Assembly: GCA_963703665.1 (NCBI GenBank)
Contig: CAVPFB010000010.1
Location: 357,977-421,976 of the forward strand
DNA length: 64,000 bases
From: AP-15 sp963703665
Lineage (GTDB): Bacteria > Pseudomonadota > Alphaproteobacteria > ATCC43930 > CGMCC-115725
Direction: 5' to 3'
Positions within the stretch are counted from its first letter, which is position 1. Each line of letters starts with the position of its first letter. This document shows positions 1 to 8,016 of the stretch, in pieces. The notes beneath the pieces are model-generated. The model saw only the letters and a program-made list of their open reading frames with translations. It was not told the origin of the DNA and did no database searches. A program made the position numbers and the translations under genes.

Positions 1-204
1 GCTGTGGCCGCGGTCGCCGCCCGGAAACCCCGGCAACGACGGCACGATCAAGGTGCGCTCGCGGGCCAGCGCGTCGAGAAACGGGACCCAGCGCGGCAGG
101 CCGCCGAACCCGGCGAGAAAGCCGAGCTTCGGACCGGCGCCTTTCTGCCACACCCGAGCCGGAAAGCCGTTGACCTCGACCGAGATTTCCCGCGGCTCGC
201 TCAT
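1..204 (-). CDS. Alpha/beta hydrolase, N-terminal part (runs off the window)
   Basis: The reverse strand opens with an ATG at 204 and stays open to base 1, giving 68 residues that begin MSEPREISVEVNGFPARVW. The order is a first beta strand, a short loop, then 'KLGFLAGFGGLPRWVPFLDALA', where the oxyanion-hole loop of alpha/beta hydrolases (usually HGxxG) lies, and 'ERTLIVPSLPGFPGG', which matches the 'vvapDlpGfG' strand and turn of that fold. The catalytic Ser, Asp and His would lie beyond the window, so the substrate cannot be inferred. An uncertain alternative is any other serine hydrolase of the same fold, such as a haloperoxidase-type or esterase-type member. Confidence 0.75.
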   Translation of the reverse strand, partial: MSEPREISVEVNGFPARVWQKGAGPKLGFLAGFGGLPRWVPFLDALARERTLIVPSLPGFPGGDRGHS

Positions 205-374
205 GCCCCGCTCCAACCACCCGCCGCTGCACCCTGCCGCGAGACCCGGCCGAGGTCAACCCGTGCCGCACCTGACCGGGCCGGGCGGACGCGCCGAAGC
301 CAGCTTCAGTGTGCTGCGGCAGAAGGTCGGGACACGCCCGGCCTCGCCATCCCGGCGAAGGTCGGAATTCTGCC

Positions 375-636
375 GGGCTGATCATGGACGCGGCGAGGCG
401 GCTCTACGGCACGACCTTGAACGGCGGCGCTCATAACGCGGGCGGCACGGTATTCGTGCTGACCTTCAGCGCGGCCAAGACCAAATGGACCGAGACGGTG
501 CTGTACAGCTTTGGCGCTCAGTTCAGTCAAGCGAACGGTGTGTTCCCTTTGGCCGGCCTGATCATGGACGGCATCGGGGCACCTCTTCGGCACGACGGTC
601 GGAGACGGCGCCCCTGGTGGCAATGGCCCCCTGCTC
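375..636 (+). pseudogene. Fragment of a GloVer-type tandem-repeat protein
   Basis: Reading from 375 gives 'GLIMDAARRLYGTTLNGGA', then 'GGTVFVLTF', 'ETVLYSFGAQFSQANGVFPLAGLIMDG'. A one-base frame change near 575 leads to 'GHLFGTTVGDGAPGGNG'. The recurring LYGTT..GG, GTVF.L, LYSF and PLAGLIMD blocks are those of secreted proteins built from GloVer (choice-of-anchor) repeats, which usually carry many copies and a signal peptide. Here only about two repeat units remain, with no start and no C-terminus, embedded between palindromic repeats. This is a relic rather than a gene. Confidence 0.6.
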
Positions 637-694
637 GAATTGCTCGTAATCGAGCCCTTGCCGGTAAGCGAGGCGAGCGATCCCGACAAACGAT

Positions 695-719
695 GCCCAC
701 ACCGGCGAAGGCCGGTGCC
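695..719 (+). repeat. Palindromic dispersed repeat, copy 1
   Basis: A 25-base segment with the palindromic core ACCGGCGAAGGCCGGT recurs as an exact reverse complement at 5131-5155. A related diverged form lies near 350 ('cccggcgaaggtcgg') and near 4698 ('cccgacgaaggtcggg'). All copies lie outside genes, as expected of small REP-like elements. Confidence 0.7.
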
Positions 720-772
720 TATGGTGACATGGGTCCCGGCCTGCGAGCGTGTGAAGAAATACCAAGACGTTG

Positions 773-893
773 TCATTCCGGGGCGCGGGCGCAGCCCGCG
801 AGCCCGGAGCCCATCAACACAGGAATACGAACATATTGGAAATGCAGGTGTTCTTGGGTTCCGGGCCCGCCCCCTCGGAGCGTTCCGGAATGA
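773..893. repeat. Short element bounded by inverted repeats (MITE-like)
   Basis: The left end begins TCATTCCGG and the right end finishes CCGGAATGA, its exact reverse complement, with related flanking bases (ggcgc and gcgtt). The 121-base interior is GC-rich and non-coding. The end sequence resembles the common alphaproteobacterial 'tcattccgg' intergenic palindromes, so this may be two REP units in opposite orientation rather than a mobile unit. Confidence 0.45.
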
Positions 894-1164
894 CCAATCG
901 GGGAAGAACAATTTATTCACGCGCTCCTGCGCCGGGAAGACGAGAATGGTGGGGCCGCGGTCATAAACTTAGATTTGTACTGCCACCTGGCCGGGGTGCC
1001 TGAGGAGCCACCCGAGGCGGTCGGCGGGCTGTTGCCCGTGCACGATTTTCCCGGACATACAACTCGGCGGCTTTGATGCATCAAAACAGGCGCCGCATTC
1101 CTGCAGCGCGCGAAGCGGCGCGGCGATCGACGAGGCCCGTTGAGCATCATCGCGGGTTCCCCGC

Positions 1165-1932
1165 GTGAGCCTCGTGGATTGGGTTGGCCTGGCGGCGGCG
1201 ACGTTTGGCGCGGCGTTGCTGCAGGCGGCGGGCGGCTTCGGCTTTGCGGTCATGGCGGCGCCGCTGTTTCTGGTCGTCGTCGATCCGCAGCGCGCGGTGC
1301 AGCTCGTCATCATCCTCTCGGCCGGCTTGTGCCTCGCGGTATTGCCCGGGCTGTGGCGGGCGACGGCACCCAAGCTGTTTCTGCGGCTGATGCTGGGCAG
1401 CCTTATCGGGCTGCCGATCGGCCTCGCCGCCTTTCGCGATGCCGATCCGGTGGTGGTGCGGGTGACGATCGGGGCGGCGATCCTGATCTTCGCGCTGCTG
1501 TTCGTGCTCTCGCGCCGCCGGCGGCGCAGCACCGGCGCGGCGCTGCTGGCGATGAGCCCCGGCCGCGACCTCGCCGCCGGCACGGTGTCGGGCATCGCCG
1601 GCGGGCTCGCCGGCATCTCCGGGCCGCCGGTGGTGATCTACCTGCTGCTCGCCGAGGCCCCGCCGCGGACGGTGCGCGCGACGTTGTTGTCGTTCTTCGC
1701 GCTGTCCTACGTCGTGACATTGGCCGCCAATGCCGCGACCATCGGCGTTCCCGCGCAAACCTGGCTCGCCGCCGGCATCCTCTTCCCGTTCGCCCTCGTT
1801 GGCGGACTGATCGGCCGGCCGCTCGGCGACCGCCTCGGCGCCGGCGCCTTTGCCGTTCTCGCCATCGGCCTGCTCGCGGCGGCCGGGCTTTACACTCTCG
1901 CGGCGGCGGCTGGGCTGGCGGGTGGGCGCTGA
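1165..1932 (+). CDS. Sulfite exporter TauE/SafE family membrane protein
   Basis: This 255-residue integral membrane protein starts with GTG at 1165. Hydrophobic segments run the length of the protein, and the first half begins with the family's 'GAALLQAAGGFGFAVMAAP' glycine/alanine motif. A second-half repeat 'GTVSGIAGGLAGISGPPVV' carries the GxxxGxxGxxGPP pattern typical of TauE/SafE proteins. Members move sulfite, sulfoacetate or other small organic anions across the inner membrane, but the substrate cannot be read from sequence. The length matches the usual 240-270 residues. It stands alone, with no sulfonate or sulfur genes beside it. Confidence 0.88.
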   Translation: MSLVDWVGLAAATFGAALLQAAGGFGFAVMAAPLFLVVVDPQRAVQLVIILSAGLCLAVLPGLWRATAPKLFLRLMLGSLIGLPIGLAAFRDADPVVVRVTIGAAILIFALLFVLSRRRRRSTGAALLAMSPGRDLAAGTVSGIAGGLAGISGPPVVIYLLLAEAPPRTVRATLLSFFALSYVVTLAANAATIGVPAQTWLAAGILFPFALVGGLIGRPLGDRLGAGAFAVLAIGLLAAAGLYTLAAAAGLAGGR

Positions 1933-2508
1933 TAGCTCGCGCATTGCGATCAGACGCCGCGCCCGGGCTGCCGACACAGACTAGTGACGGCGGCGGCCGC
2001 ACCGAGTATCTTGCTCCTGACATGGCCCGGCGCGGCGGAACATGCTGCTGATTTGCAGGGATGAGGTGCGCGCCTGCTGTGTATCCGTGCGCAACATTAT
2101 TGATGCCCAGGTGAGATCATGATCGGCCCGCCGGGATTGCCCAAGTACGGACGCCGGGTCTTCTCTTTCGCCGCCGCCAAGCCCACTCGTTCCCGGCAGC
2201 GGCAGAATGCGTGGAAATGGGCGACCGGGCTTTACTTGGCGGGGGTGCTCGCTCACTTCAGTCACCACTTGGCCTTTGATTTCGCCCAGGGCGATCCGTC
2301 ATTCGTCGCAGCGGTGGCTGGGGCCCCGATCAGCCTGGTTTGGCCGGCCGACCTGATCGGAACCCTGATCGCGATGAGCTGACCCGGGCCCGGCTTGCTT
2401 CGGCCCCTCGCGCCGGCCGGTCCGATCTCTCTGCTGCCGCCGTTGCCGCTGCCCCCTCTTGCTGTTGCCGGCGCGAGCCGACAAGATGCCGGCGGCGAGG
2501 AGGGGATT
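1933..2508. other. Gap with only one doubtful small reading frame
   Basis: This 576-base interval separates the TauE/SafE gene from the DUF35 gene. It holds the weak 87-residue frame at 2119-2382. The part from 2383 to 2508 carries the ribosome-binding region of the next gene (ggcgaggagggg at about 2491-2504). No RNA gene or repeat was recognised. Confidence 0.4.
2119..2382 (+). CDS. Possible small membrane protein, unknown function
   Basis: An 87-residue frame starts with ATG at 2119 behind 'aggtgagatc'. The first 30 residues are basic. They are followed by 'WKWATGLYLAGVLAHFSHHLAF' and 'FVAAVAGAPISLVWPADLIGTLIAM', which could be two membrane segments. I recognise no family, and codon use is only moderately like that of the neighbours. 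It may be a chance frame in an otherwise empty gap. Confidence 0.28.
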   Translation: MIGPPGLPKYGRRVFSFAAAKPTRSRQRQNAWKWATGLYLAGVLAHFSHHLAFDFAQGDPSFVAAVAGAPISLVWPADLIGTLIAMS

Positions 2509-2901
2509 ATGGAGCTGATAGAGCAATCGCCGCTGGCGGTGTACCAGGCCTATCTCGAGCGCGGCGAGCTCGCCTATCAATGGAGCCCGCAAGCGGGACG
2601 GGCGGTGTTCTACCCGCGCGTAATCTGCCCGTTCACCGGCAGCGACGAACTCGAATGGCGAGTCAGCGCCGGGCTGGGCGCGGTCTATGCGACGACGGTC
2701 ACGCATCCGCGCGAGGGGGTCGCGTACAACGTCGCGCTGATCGACGTCGACGAGGGGTTTCGCCTGATGAGCCGGGTCGAGAACATCGCCCCCGAGGCGG
2801 TCAGGGTCGGCCTGCGCGTTCGGTTTCGCATCCATAAGCCGGGGCGCGAAGAGCCGGCCTATCCGGTCTTTGTCCCGGTGACGCCGGCGGAGGGCACGTG
2901 A
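2509..2901 (+). CDS. DUF35 OB-fold protein (acyl-CoA-associated)
   Basis: I use the ATG at 2509 because gcgaggagggg lies just upstream; the open frame extends further up without a better start. The 130-residue product begins MELIEQSPLAVYQAYLERGELAYQWSP, the N-terminal helix of DUF35 proteins. It ends in an OB-fold ('GLGAVYATTVTHPREGVAYNVALIDVDEGFRLMSRVE'). The usual rubredoxin-like zinc ribbon is reduced to a single Cys ('RVICP'), so it probably binds no zinc. Its stop overlaps the start of the next gene (gtgatg), implying translational coupling. DUF35 proteins commonly pair with thiolase-like enzymes as CoA-binding partners, and the neighbour fits. Confidence 0.85.
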   Translation: MELIEQSPLAVYQAYLERGELAYQWSPQAGRAVFYPRVICPFTGSDELEWRVSAGLGAVYATTVTHPREGVAYNVALIDVDEGFRLMSRVENIAPEAVRVGLRVRFRIHKPGREEPAYPVFVPVTPAEGT

Positions 2902-4055
2902 TGGACGGGCTGCAGCGCGGCTCGGCTGCGATCGTCGGCGTCGCCGAGTCCGATCTGGGTGCCGTCGCCGCCGAGATGAGCCCGATCGACCTGATGGCGC
3001 AGGGCATCCACCGGGCGCTCGCCGATTGCGGGCTCGCCCTCAAGGACATCGACGGGCTCATTTGCGCCACTGCGCAGAGCCGCACCTCGGGCCTCAACCT
3101 TGCCGAGTATCTCGGCATTTCGCCGGCCTTTGTCGACACGACGATCCTTGGCGGCTCGTCCTTCATGTTTCACGTCGCGCACGCCCAGGCGGCCTTGCAG
3201 CTCGGTTTGTGCCGGGTCGCGGTCATCGCCTACGGCTCGACCCAGCGCACGATCGGCCGCCGCCATGCCTCGGTGCGCGAATACAATCCCTACGAAACGC
3301 CGTTCCGCCCGTTTCTGCCGTCGACCGCCTACGCGCTCGCCGCCTCGCGTCACATGCACCAGTTCGGCACAAACCGAGAGCAGCTGGCCGCGGTCGCGGT
3401 CGCGGCGCGAGAATGGGCGTTGCTGAACCCGGTCGCCTGGGAAAAGAAGCCGCTGACGATTGCCGAGGTGCTGTCGGCGCGGATGGTCAGCTACCCGTTC
3501 ACGGTGCGCGATATCTGCCTCGTGACCGACGGCGGCGGCGCGGTGATCATGACCACGGCCGAGCGCGCGCGGTCCTTGAAAAAGCCGCCGGCCTATGTGC
3601 TCGGAACCGGCCAGGCGATCACCCACGCCAATATTTCGAGCATGCCCGATTTGACGGTCACCGGCGCCGTGGCCTCGGGCCGCCAAGCCTACGACATGGC
3701 AAAGCTCGGGCCATCCGACATCGACGTGCTCGAGCTCTACGACGCGTTTACGATCAACCCGATCCTGTTCCTCGAGGACCTCGGCTTTTGCCCGAAAGGG
3801 GAGGGGGGTCGGTTTGTCGAGGGCGGCCGCATCGCCCCCGGCGGCGCGCTCCCGGTCAACACCAACGGCGGCGGCCTCTCCTACTGCCACCCCGGCATGT
3901 ACGGCCTCCTTCTGTTGATCGAAGCGACCCGCCAGCTCCGCGGCGAATGCGGCCCCCGCCAAGTCGCCGATTGCGACGTCGCCCTCGCCCACGGCAATGG
4001 CGGCGTCCTCTCCTCGCAAGCCACCGCCATCCTCGGCACTCAAGCCACGCGATGA
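2901..4055 (+). CDS. Thiolase-like protein lacking the nucleophilic cysteine
   Basis: This is a 384-residue member of the SCP2/lipid-transfer thiolase superfamily, starting at the ATG that overlaps the preceding stop. The N-terminal half has 'GSAAIVGVAESDLG' and 'GLALKDIDGLICATA'. Where thiolases carry the acyl-accepting Cys, this protein reads 'ILGGSSFMFHVAHAQ', with Ser. The C-terminal half keeps 'ELYDAFTINPILFLEDLGFCPKGEGG' and 'NTNGGGLSYCHPGMYG', with His in the active-site loop. Loss of Cys argues against classical thiolysis. Paired DUF35/thiolase-like proteins such as the actinobacterial Ltp2-ChsH2 system act as CoA-thioester aldolases. An aldolase or other non-thiolytic role is inferred. 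Confidence 0.85.
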   Translation: MDGLQRGSAAIVGVAESDLGAVAAEMSPIDLMAQGIHRALADCGLALKDIDGLICATAQSRTSGLNLAEYLGISPAFVDTTILGGSSFMFHVAHAQAALQLGLCRVAVIAYGSTQRTIGRRHASVREYNPYETPFRPFLPSTAYALAASRHMHQFGTNREQLAAVAVAAREWALLNPVAWEKKPLTIAEVLSARMVSYPFTVRDICLVTDGGGAVIMTTAERARSLKKPPAYVLGTGQAITHANISSMPDLTVTGAVASGRQAYDMAKLGPSDIDVLELYDAFTINPILFLEDLGFCPKGEGGRFVEGGRIAPGGALPVNTNGGGLSYCHPGMYGLLLLIEATRQLRGECGPRQVADCDVALAHGNGGVLSSQATAILGTQATR

Positions 4056-4172
4056 ACAACGAGGCAGTGAGGCGGCGAGAGCGAACGGTTCGCGACAGGG
4101 GTCCTCTAATAATGGCACGAGCGGTCGGCTTCGCTACAACGGTACACTGCTGACCTTCTCGCGAGCTTCGAT

Positions 4173-4637
4173 ATGAACGGCTTCTCAGATCCAATTTTAT
4201 ATGTCGTTATAGCTGCATTTGTTCTCGGCTTTCTCGTGCTCATTGGAATGGCCCTTCTCTATGTGCGCTCATATCCTCGCATCGAGAACGATTTCATTCG
4301 TATATTTAGAGATCTGTTGTTTAACCACCCGTTTCACCCACCTAACAATCAATCCTATTATTATTATGTAAACCGAATGGCGACGTTATGCGGGGAAACT
4401 GCGGCAGACGCGATGGCAAAACGGGAGGTATTTTGGACACTATTAATCCAGTCGGCAGTTTCCCTCGTCGTTGTCGTTTTCATTGCGATTCTCTTATTAC
4501 TCAAAATCGTCAGTGCAGAAGCTGGGCTCCCTATTCTCGCCGCATTCGGCGGCGCAGCAATCAGCCAGGGGGTGAATTCGGGTCGTGCTGCATCTCGAGC
4601 CCGCGCAGAACCGGCGCCTCCCGCGATTGAGCCTTGA
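4173..4637 (+). CDS. Hypothetical membrane protein, AT-richer than neighbours
   Basis: The 154-residue product has an N-terminal membrane segment (residues about 8-32, 'ILYVVIAAFVLGFLVLIGMALL'). A polar loop with a Tyr run ('NNQSYYYYVNRM') follows, then two more hydrophobic stretches (about 88-111 and 117-127, 'SAVSLVVVVFIAILLLLK' and 'LPILAAFGG'). No family is recognised. The gene and its upstream region are clearly poorer in GC than the rest of the window, suggesting later acquisition. It is followed after 104 bases by a GIY-YIG nuclease gene on the same strand. Confidence 0.6.
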   Translation: MNGFSDPILYVVIAAFVLGFLVLIGMALLYVRSYPRIENDFIRIFRDLLFNHPFHPPNNQSYYYYVNRMATLCGETAADAMAKREVFWTLLIQSAVSLVVVVFIAILLLLKIVSAEAGLPILAAFGGAAISQGVNSGRAASRARAEPAPPAIEP

Positions 4638-4741
4638 CGATTCCGGTGGATAGGGCGGACGAGCAAGGCGTATTCCCGCATCGCGTGAACCAATAGGACC
4701 ATCCCGACGAAGGTCGGGACCCATGCCGGCCACCGAAATCT

Positions 4742-5041
4742 ATGTTCTACGTCTATCTCCTCCCCAGCAAACCATACGGAACCCTTTACATCGGCACGAC
4801 TGCCGATCTCCCGCGTCGCGTTTGGGAGCATAGGAACAAACTCGTTCCCGGCTTTACCAAGCGATACGGCGTCGAGCGGCTGGTTTGGTACGAGGCTCAC
4901 GAAAATGCTGCCGCGGCGCTTCGCCGCGAAAAACAGCTAAAGGAATGGAAACGCGACTGGAAAATCAATTTGCTTGAGCGGGATAATCCACACTGGCTGG
5001 ATTTATATCCGGGTCTTCGGCTTTGCGCGCCGCCCCTATAA
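4742..5041 (+). CDS. GIY-YIG nuclease family protein (YhbQ/UPF0213 type)
   Basis: The 99-residue protein consists of a single GIY-YIG domain. It begins MFYVYLLPSKPYGTLYIGTT, which supplies the paired GIY-like and YIG strands. 'LPRRVWEHR' carries the catalytic Arg and His region, and 'REKQLKEWKRDWKINLLE' holds the conserved Glu and the basic helix. The length is that of stand-alone UPF0213 proteins. These small nucleases are common and mostly uncharacterised; a role in DNA repair or processing is only suspected. The gene sits next to palindromic repeats on both sides. Confidence 0.88.
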   Translation: MFYVYLLPSKPYGTLYIGTTADLPRRVWEHRNKLVPGFTKRYGVERLVWYEAHENAAAALRREKQLKEWKRDWKINLLERDNPHWLDLYPGLRLCAPPL

Positions 5042-5130
5042 GATGAAAAAACTCGAACCGCCGGATTTTTGCGTATCCCGGATCACGGCCGGTGCCACCC
5101 GCGGGCTCAGACGGAGGTGACGCAACCGTG

Positions 5131-5155
5131 GGCACCGGCCTTCGCCGGTGTGGGC
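5131..5155 (-). repeat. Palindromic dispersed repeat, copy 2
   Basis: This is the exact reverse complement of 695-719 (25 of 25 bases). It lies between the GIY-YIG gene and the FadB-like gene. The following bases to about 5205, ending 'gggaatgacgaat', resemble the end of the 'tcattcccg' palindromes also seen at 59551-59623. Confidence 0.7.
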
Positions 5156-5237
5156 GAAAAAGAAAGCCGGCTGTGGGTTCACGCAGCCACGGGAATGACG
5201 AATAATGGACGCGCGCGATATGCGGGAGGGACGCGAC

Positions 5238-7362
5238 ATGCCCGAAAACACATTGGTTCGGTTCGAGAATGTGGATGGGATCGGCGTCATCACGATCGAC
5301 AACCCGCCGGTCAACGCGCTGTCGCCGGGCGTGCCCGAGGGCATCGTCGAGAGCGATCGAGCGCGGCAACGCCGACCCGGCGGTCAAAGCGATGGTGCTG
5401 ATCGGGGCCGGGCGCAGCTTTATCGCCGGCGCCGACATCCGCACCTTCGGCAACCGGCCGCCGCCGGTGCCGGGCAAGCGCCCGCACGACGCGCTCGACG
5501 CGAGCCAAAAGCCGGTCGTCGCGGCGATCCACGGCTATGCGCTGGGCGGCGGGTTCGAGATCGCGCTCGCTTCGAACTATCGGATCGCGGTGCCGAGCGC
5601 CAAGGTCGGGCTGCCCGAGGTGCTGATCGGCATCCTGCCGGGGAGCGGCGGGACGCAGCGGCTGCCGCGGCTGATCGGGCCAAAGGCGGCGCTCGACATG
5701 ATCGTCATCGGGCCGCCATGTCCCGGCCGAGGAGGCCATACCGCCTCGGCATCATCGACGAGCTGGTGCCGGAGGGCGGCGATCTGCGCCAGGCGGCGAT
5801 CGCGTTTGCCCGCCGCATCGCCGACACCCGGCCGTTGCCGCGCATCCGCGATCACGACGAGAAGCTCGCCGAGGCCAAGGCCGATCCCGGCATCTTCGAC
5901 GCGATGCGCCGATCGATCGCGCGCCGCGCCCGCAACCAGAAGGCGCCCTATCACTGCATTCAATCGGTCGAAAACGCCTGCACGATGCCGTTCGACGACG
6001 GCGTCGTGCGCGAGCGCGAGCTTTTCGACGAGCTCGAAAACTCGGCCGAGGCGCGCGCACTGCGCTATGCCTTCTTCGCCGAGCGCGAGGTGGCGCGGCT
6101 CCCCGACATTCCGCGCGCCACACCACTGCGCCCGATCAAGACCGCGGCGATCGTCGGCGCCGGCACGATGGGCGGCGGCATTTCGATGAGCTTTGCCGAG
6201 TTCGGCTTTCCGGTGAAATTGCTGGAGGCGAGCCAGGAGGCGCTCGACCGCGGCTTGGCCCGCATCCGCGCCAATTACGAGACCAGCGTCAAGCGCGGCA
6301 GCCTCAGCGAGGCCGAGATGAACCGCCGCCTCGCGCTGATCGAGCCGGTCACCAGCTATGACGACATCAAGGATTGCGACGTCGTGATCGAAGCGGTGTT
6401 CGAGCGCATCCCGGTCAAGGAGGAAGTCTTCAAAAAGCTCGACGAAATCATGAAACCCGGCGCGCTGCTCTACAGCAACACCTCGGGCATCGATATCGAC
6501 ATCATGGCCAACGCAACGAAGCGGCCGCAGGACGTGGCCGGCACGCACTTTTTTGCGCCCGGCCAACGTCATGAAATTGTTCGAGGTCGTCAAAGGGGCG
6601 AAGAGCGCCCCCGATACCCTCGCGACCGCGATGGATTTGGGGCGAAAAATAGGAAAAATCAGTGCGATGGCCGGGAATGGCGACGGCTTTGTCGCCAACC
6701 GCAGCCGGACACCCTTCGGCACCGAGATGATCATCATGCTCGAAGAGGGCTGCCTGCCTGAGCAGGTGGACAAGGTCATGGTCGATTTCGGCTATCCGAT
6801 CGGGCCGTTCGCGACCTCGGACCTGTCCGGGCTCGACATCGGCTATGACAGCCGCCAGCGCCGCGCCGCGCAAAACCCGAACTACCGCAAGATGCCGATC
6901 GCCGACGCGATCGTCGAACTGGGCCGGCTCGGGCAAAAGACCGGCGCCGGCTGGTTCAAATACGAGGCGGGCGACCGCACCCCATATCCCGATCCCGAAG
7001 TCGCCCGGATCATCAAGGAAAAGGCGGCCGAAATGGGGGTCGAGCAGCGCGAGTTCACCGACGAGGAAATCCTGCGCCGGCTGCTGTTCGCCTCGGTCAA
7101 CGAAGCCTGCAAGATCCTCGAAGAGGGCAAGGCCTACCGGGCCAGCGACATCGACGTGATGTGGTTGAACGGCTTCGGCTTTCCGCGCTACCGCGGCGGG
7201 CTGATGTATTGGGCCGACGGCATCGGCGTCGCTGAGGTCTACCGCCAGATCGCGGCCTGGCATCAGCAATACGGCGAGCGCTGGGCCCCTGCGGCCCTGC
7301 TGCGCCGTCTCGCCGAAACCAACACCCCGTTCAGGGAAGCCAAACCGGGTCCGATCAGCTAG
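5238..7362 (+). CDS. FadB/FadJ-like enoyl-CoA hydratase/3-hydroxyacyl-CoA dehydrogenase (frameshifted)
   Basis: If four single-base insertions are removed (about 5352, 5713, 5738 and 6558) the product is about 706 residues, the usual size of bifunctional beta-oxidation enzymes. The crotonase part has 'GRSFIAGADI', 'HGYALGGGFEIALASNYR' and 'LPEVLIGILPGSGGTQRLPR', keeping both catalytic Glu. The dehydrogenase part has the NAD motif 'IVGAGTMGGGISMSFA', 'CDVVIEAVFE', 'SNTSGID', 'GTHFFAP-ANVMKLFEVV' and a C-terminal helical domain. It would hydrate 2-enoyl-CoA and oxidise the 3-hydroxyacyl-CoA. The start is the ATG at 5238 behind gggaggg. All motifs are intact across the breaks, so sequencing error is likelier than decay. 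No partner thiolase (FadA) lies beside it. Confidence 0.85.
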
Positions 7363-7459
7363 GCCCGCGGTTTGACCGACCGGCTCGACAATCGTCGGGA
7401 AACGATTGCATCGGGCCCCACCGGTCTGCGAGCACCGCGCCGTGCACGGCCTCGCGGCG

Positions 7460-7873
7460 TCAGTCGACGATCGCCATGACCTCGATTTCGATCATCGCGT
7501 CGGGATCGGCGAGGCGGCGCACCTCGACCGTCGTGCTGGTCGGCGTCGCCGGGCCGAAATAGCGCAGGCGCATGTCGCCGTGTTTTGAGAACTCCGTGAA
7601 ATCGGTGACAAAGGTGCTGGTCTTGACGATGTCGGCGAGGCCGGCGCCGGCGGCTTCGAGACAGGTTTTGATATTTTCGCCGACCTGCTGGATCTGGGCG
7701 CGCATGTCGCCCTTGCCAACACAGTTGCCGTCAGCGTCGCGGGCCAGTTGGCCGGCGACGAAGATCATCCGCCCGGCGCCGCTGACCGTCACCACCTGGG
7801 TGTAGGAAGCCTGCCCGCCGACCCGCCGGACGTGAATCCCGGCTGGCTGAATCTTTTCGCGCTTGATCGCCAT
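7460..7873 (-). CDS. RidA family protein (YjgF/YER057c/UK114)
   Basis: The 137-residue protein starts at an ATG preceded by gggaggg. It reads 'YTQVVTVSGAGRMIFVAGQLARDADGN', then 'DMRAQIQQVGENIKTCLEAAGAGLADIVKTSTFVTD' and 'STTVEVRRLADPDAMIEIEVMAIVD', the successive blocks of the trimeric RidA fold. Classical RidA deaminates reactive enamine/imine intermediates of PLP enzymes using an Arg late in the chain. 'VEVRRLADPDAMIEIE' matches that region, but its neighbours differ from the archetype, so this may be one of the other Rid subfamilies. It is divergent from the flavin monooxygenase gene that starts at 8017. Confidence 0.88.
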   Translation of the reverse strand: MAIKREKIQPAGIHVRRVGGQASYTQVVTVSGAGRMIFVAGQLARDADGNCVGKGDMRAQIQQVGENIKTCLEAAGAGLADIVKTSTFVTDFTEFSKHGDMRLRYFGPATPTSTTVEVRRLADPDAMIEIEVMAIVD

Positions 7874-8016
7874 GCTCGTCCCTCCCTGCGGTATGCCCGG
7901 GCAGCTGCCGCGCGGGAGCGGGTATTTTCCTCTCCCGCGATCTTGGCTAGCATCGCCGCGGCGCCGTCTCTCGCGCATTGGCCCGAGGGAAAGAGCGGTA
8001 ACCCAGCGAGGACGCA

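Larger units (their letters stand above)
205..1164. other. Long non-coding interval rich in repeats
   Basis: Apart from the GloVer relic at 375-636, this 960-base gap holds short palindromic repeats (for example 695-719 and 773-893) and no frame with convincing coding character. The stretch from about 900 to 1164 shows no recognisable motif beyond the upstream region of the TauE/SafE gene. Confidence 0.5.

Noticed and set aside
2859..4118. A 419-residue reverse frame opposite the thiolase-like gene
   Set aside because: No known motif. It follows from the absence of stop codons in GC-rich antisense sequence.
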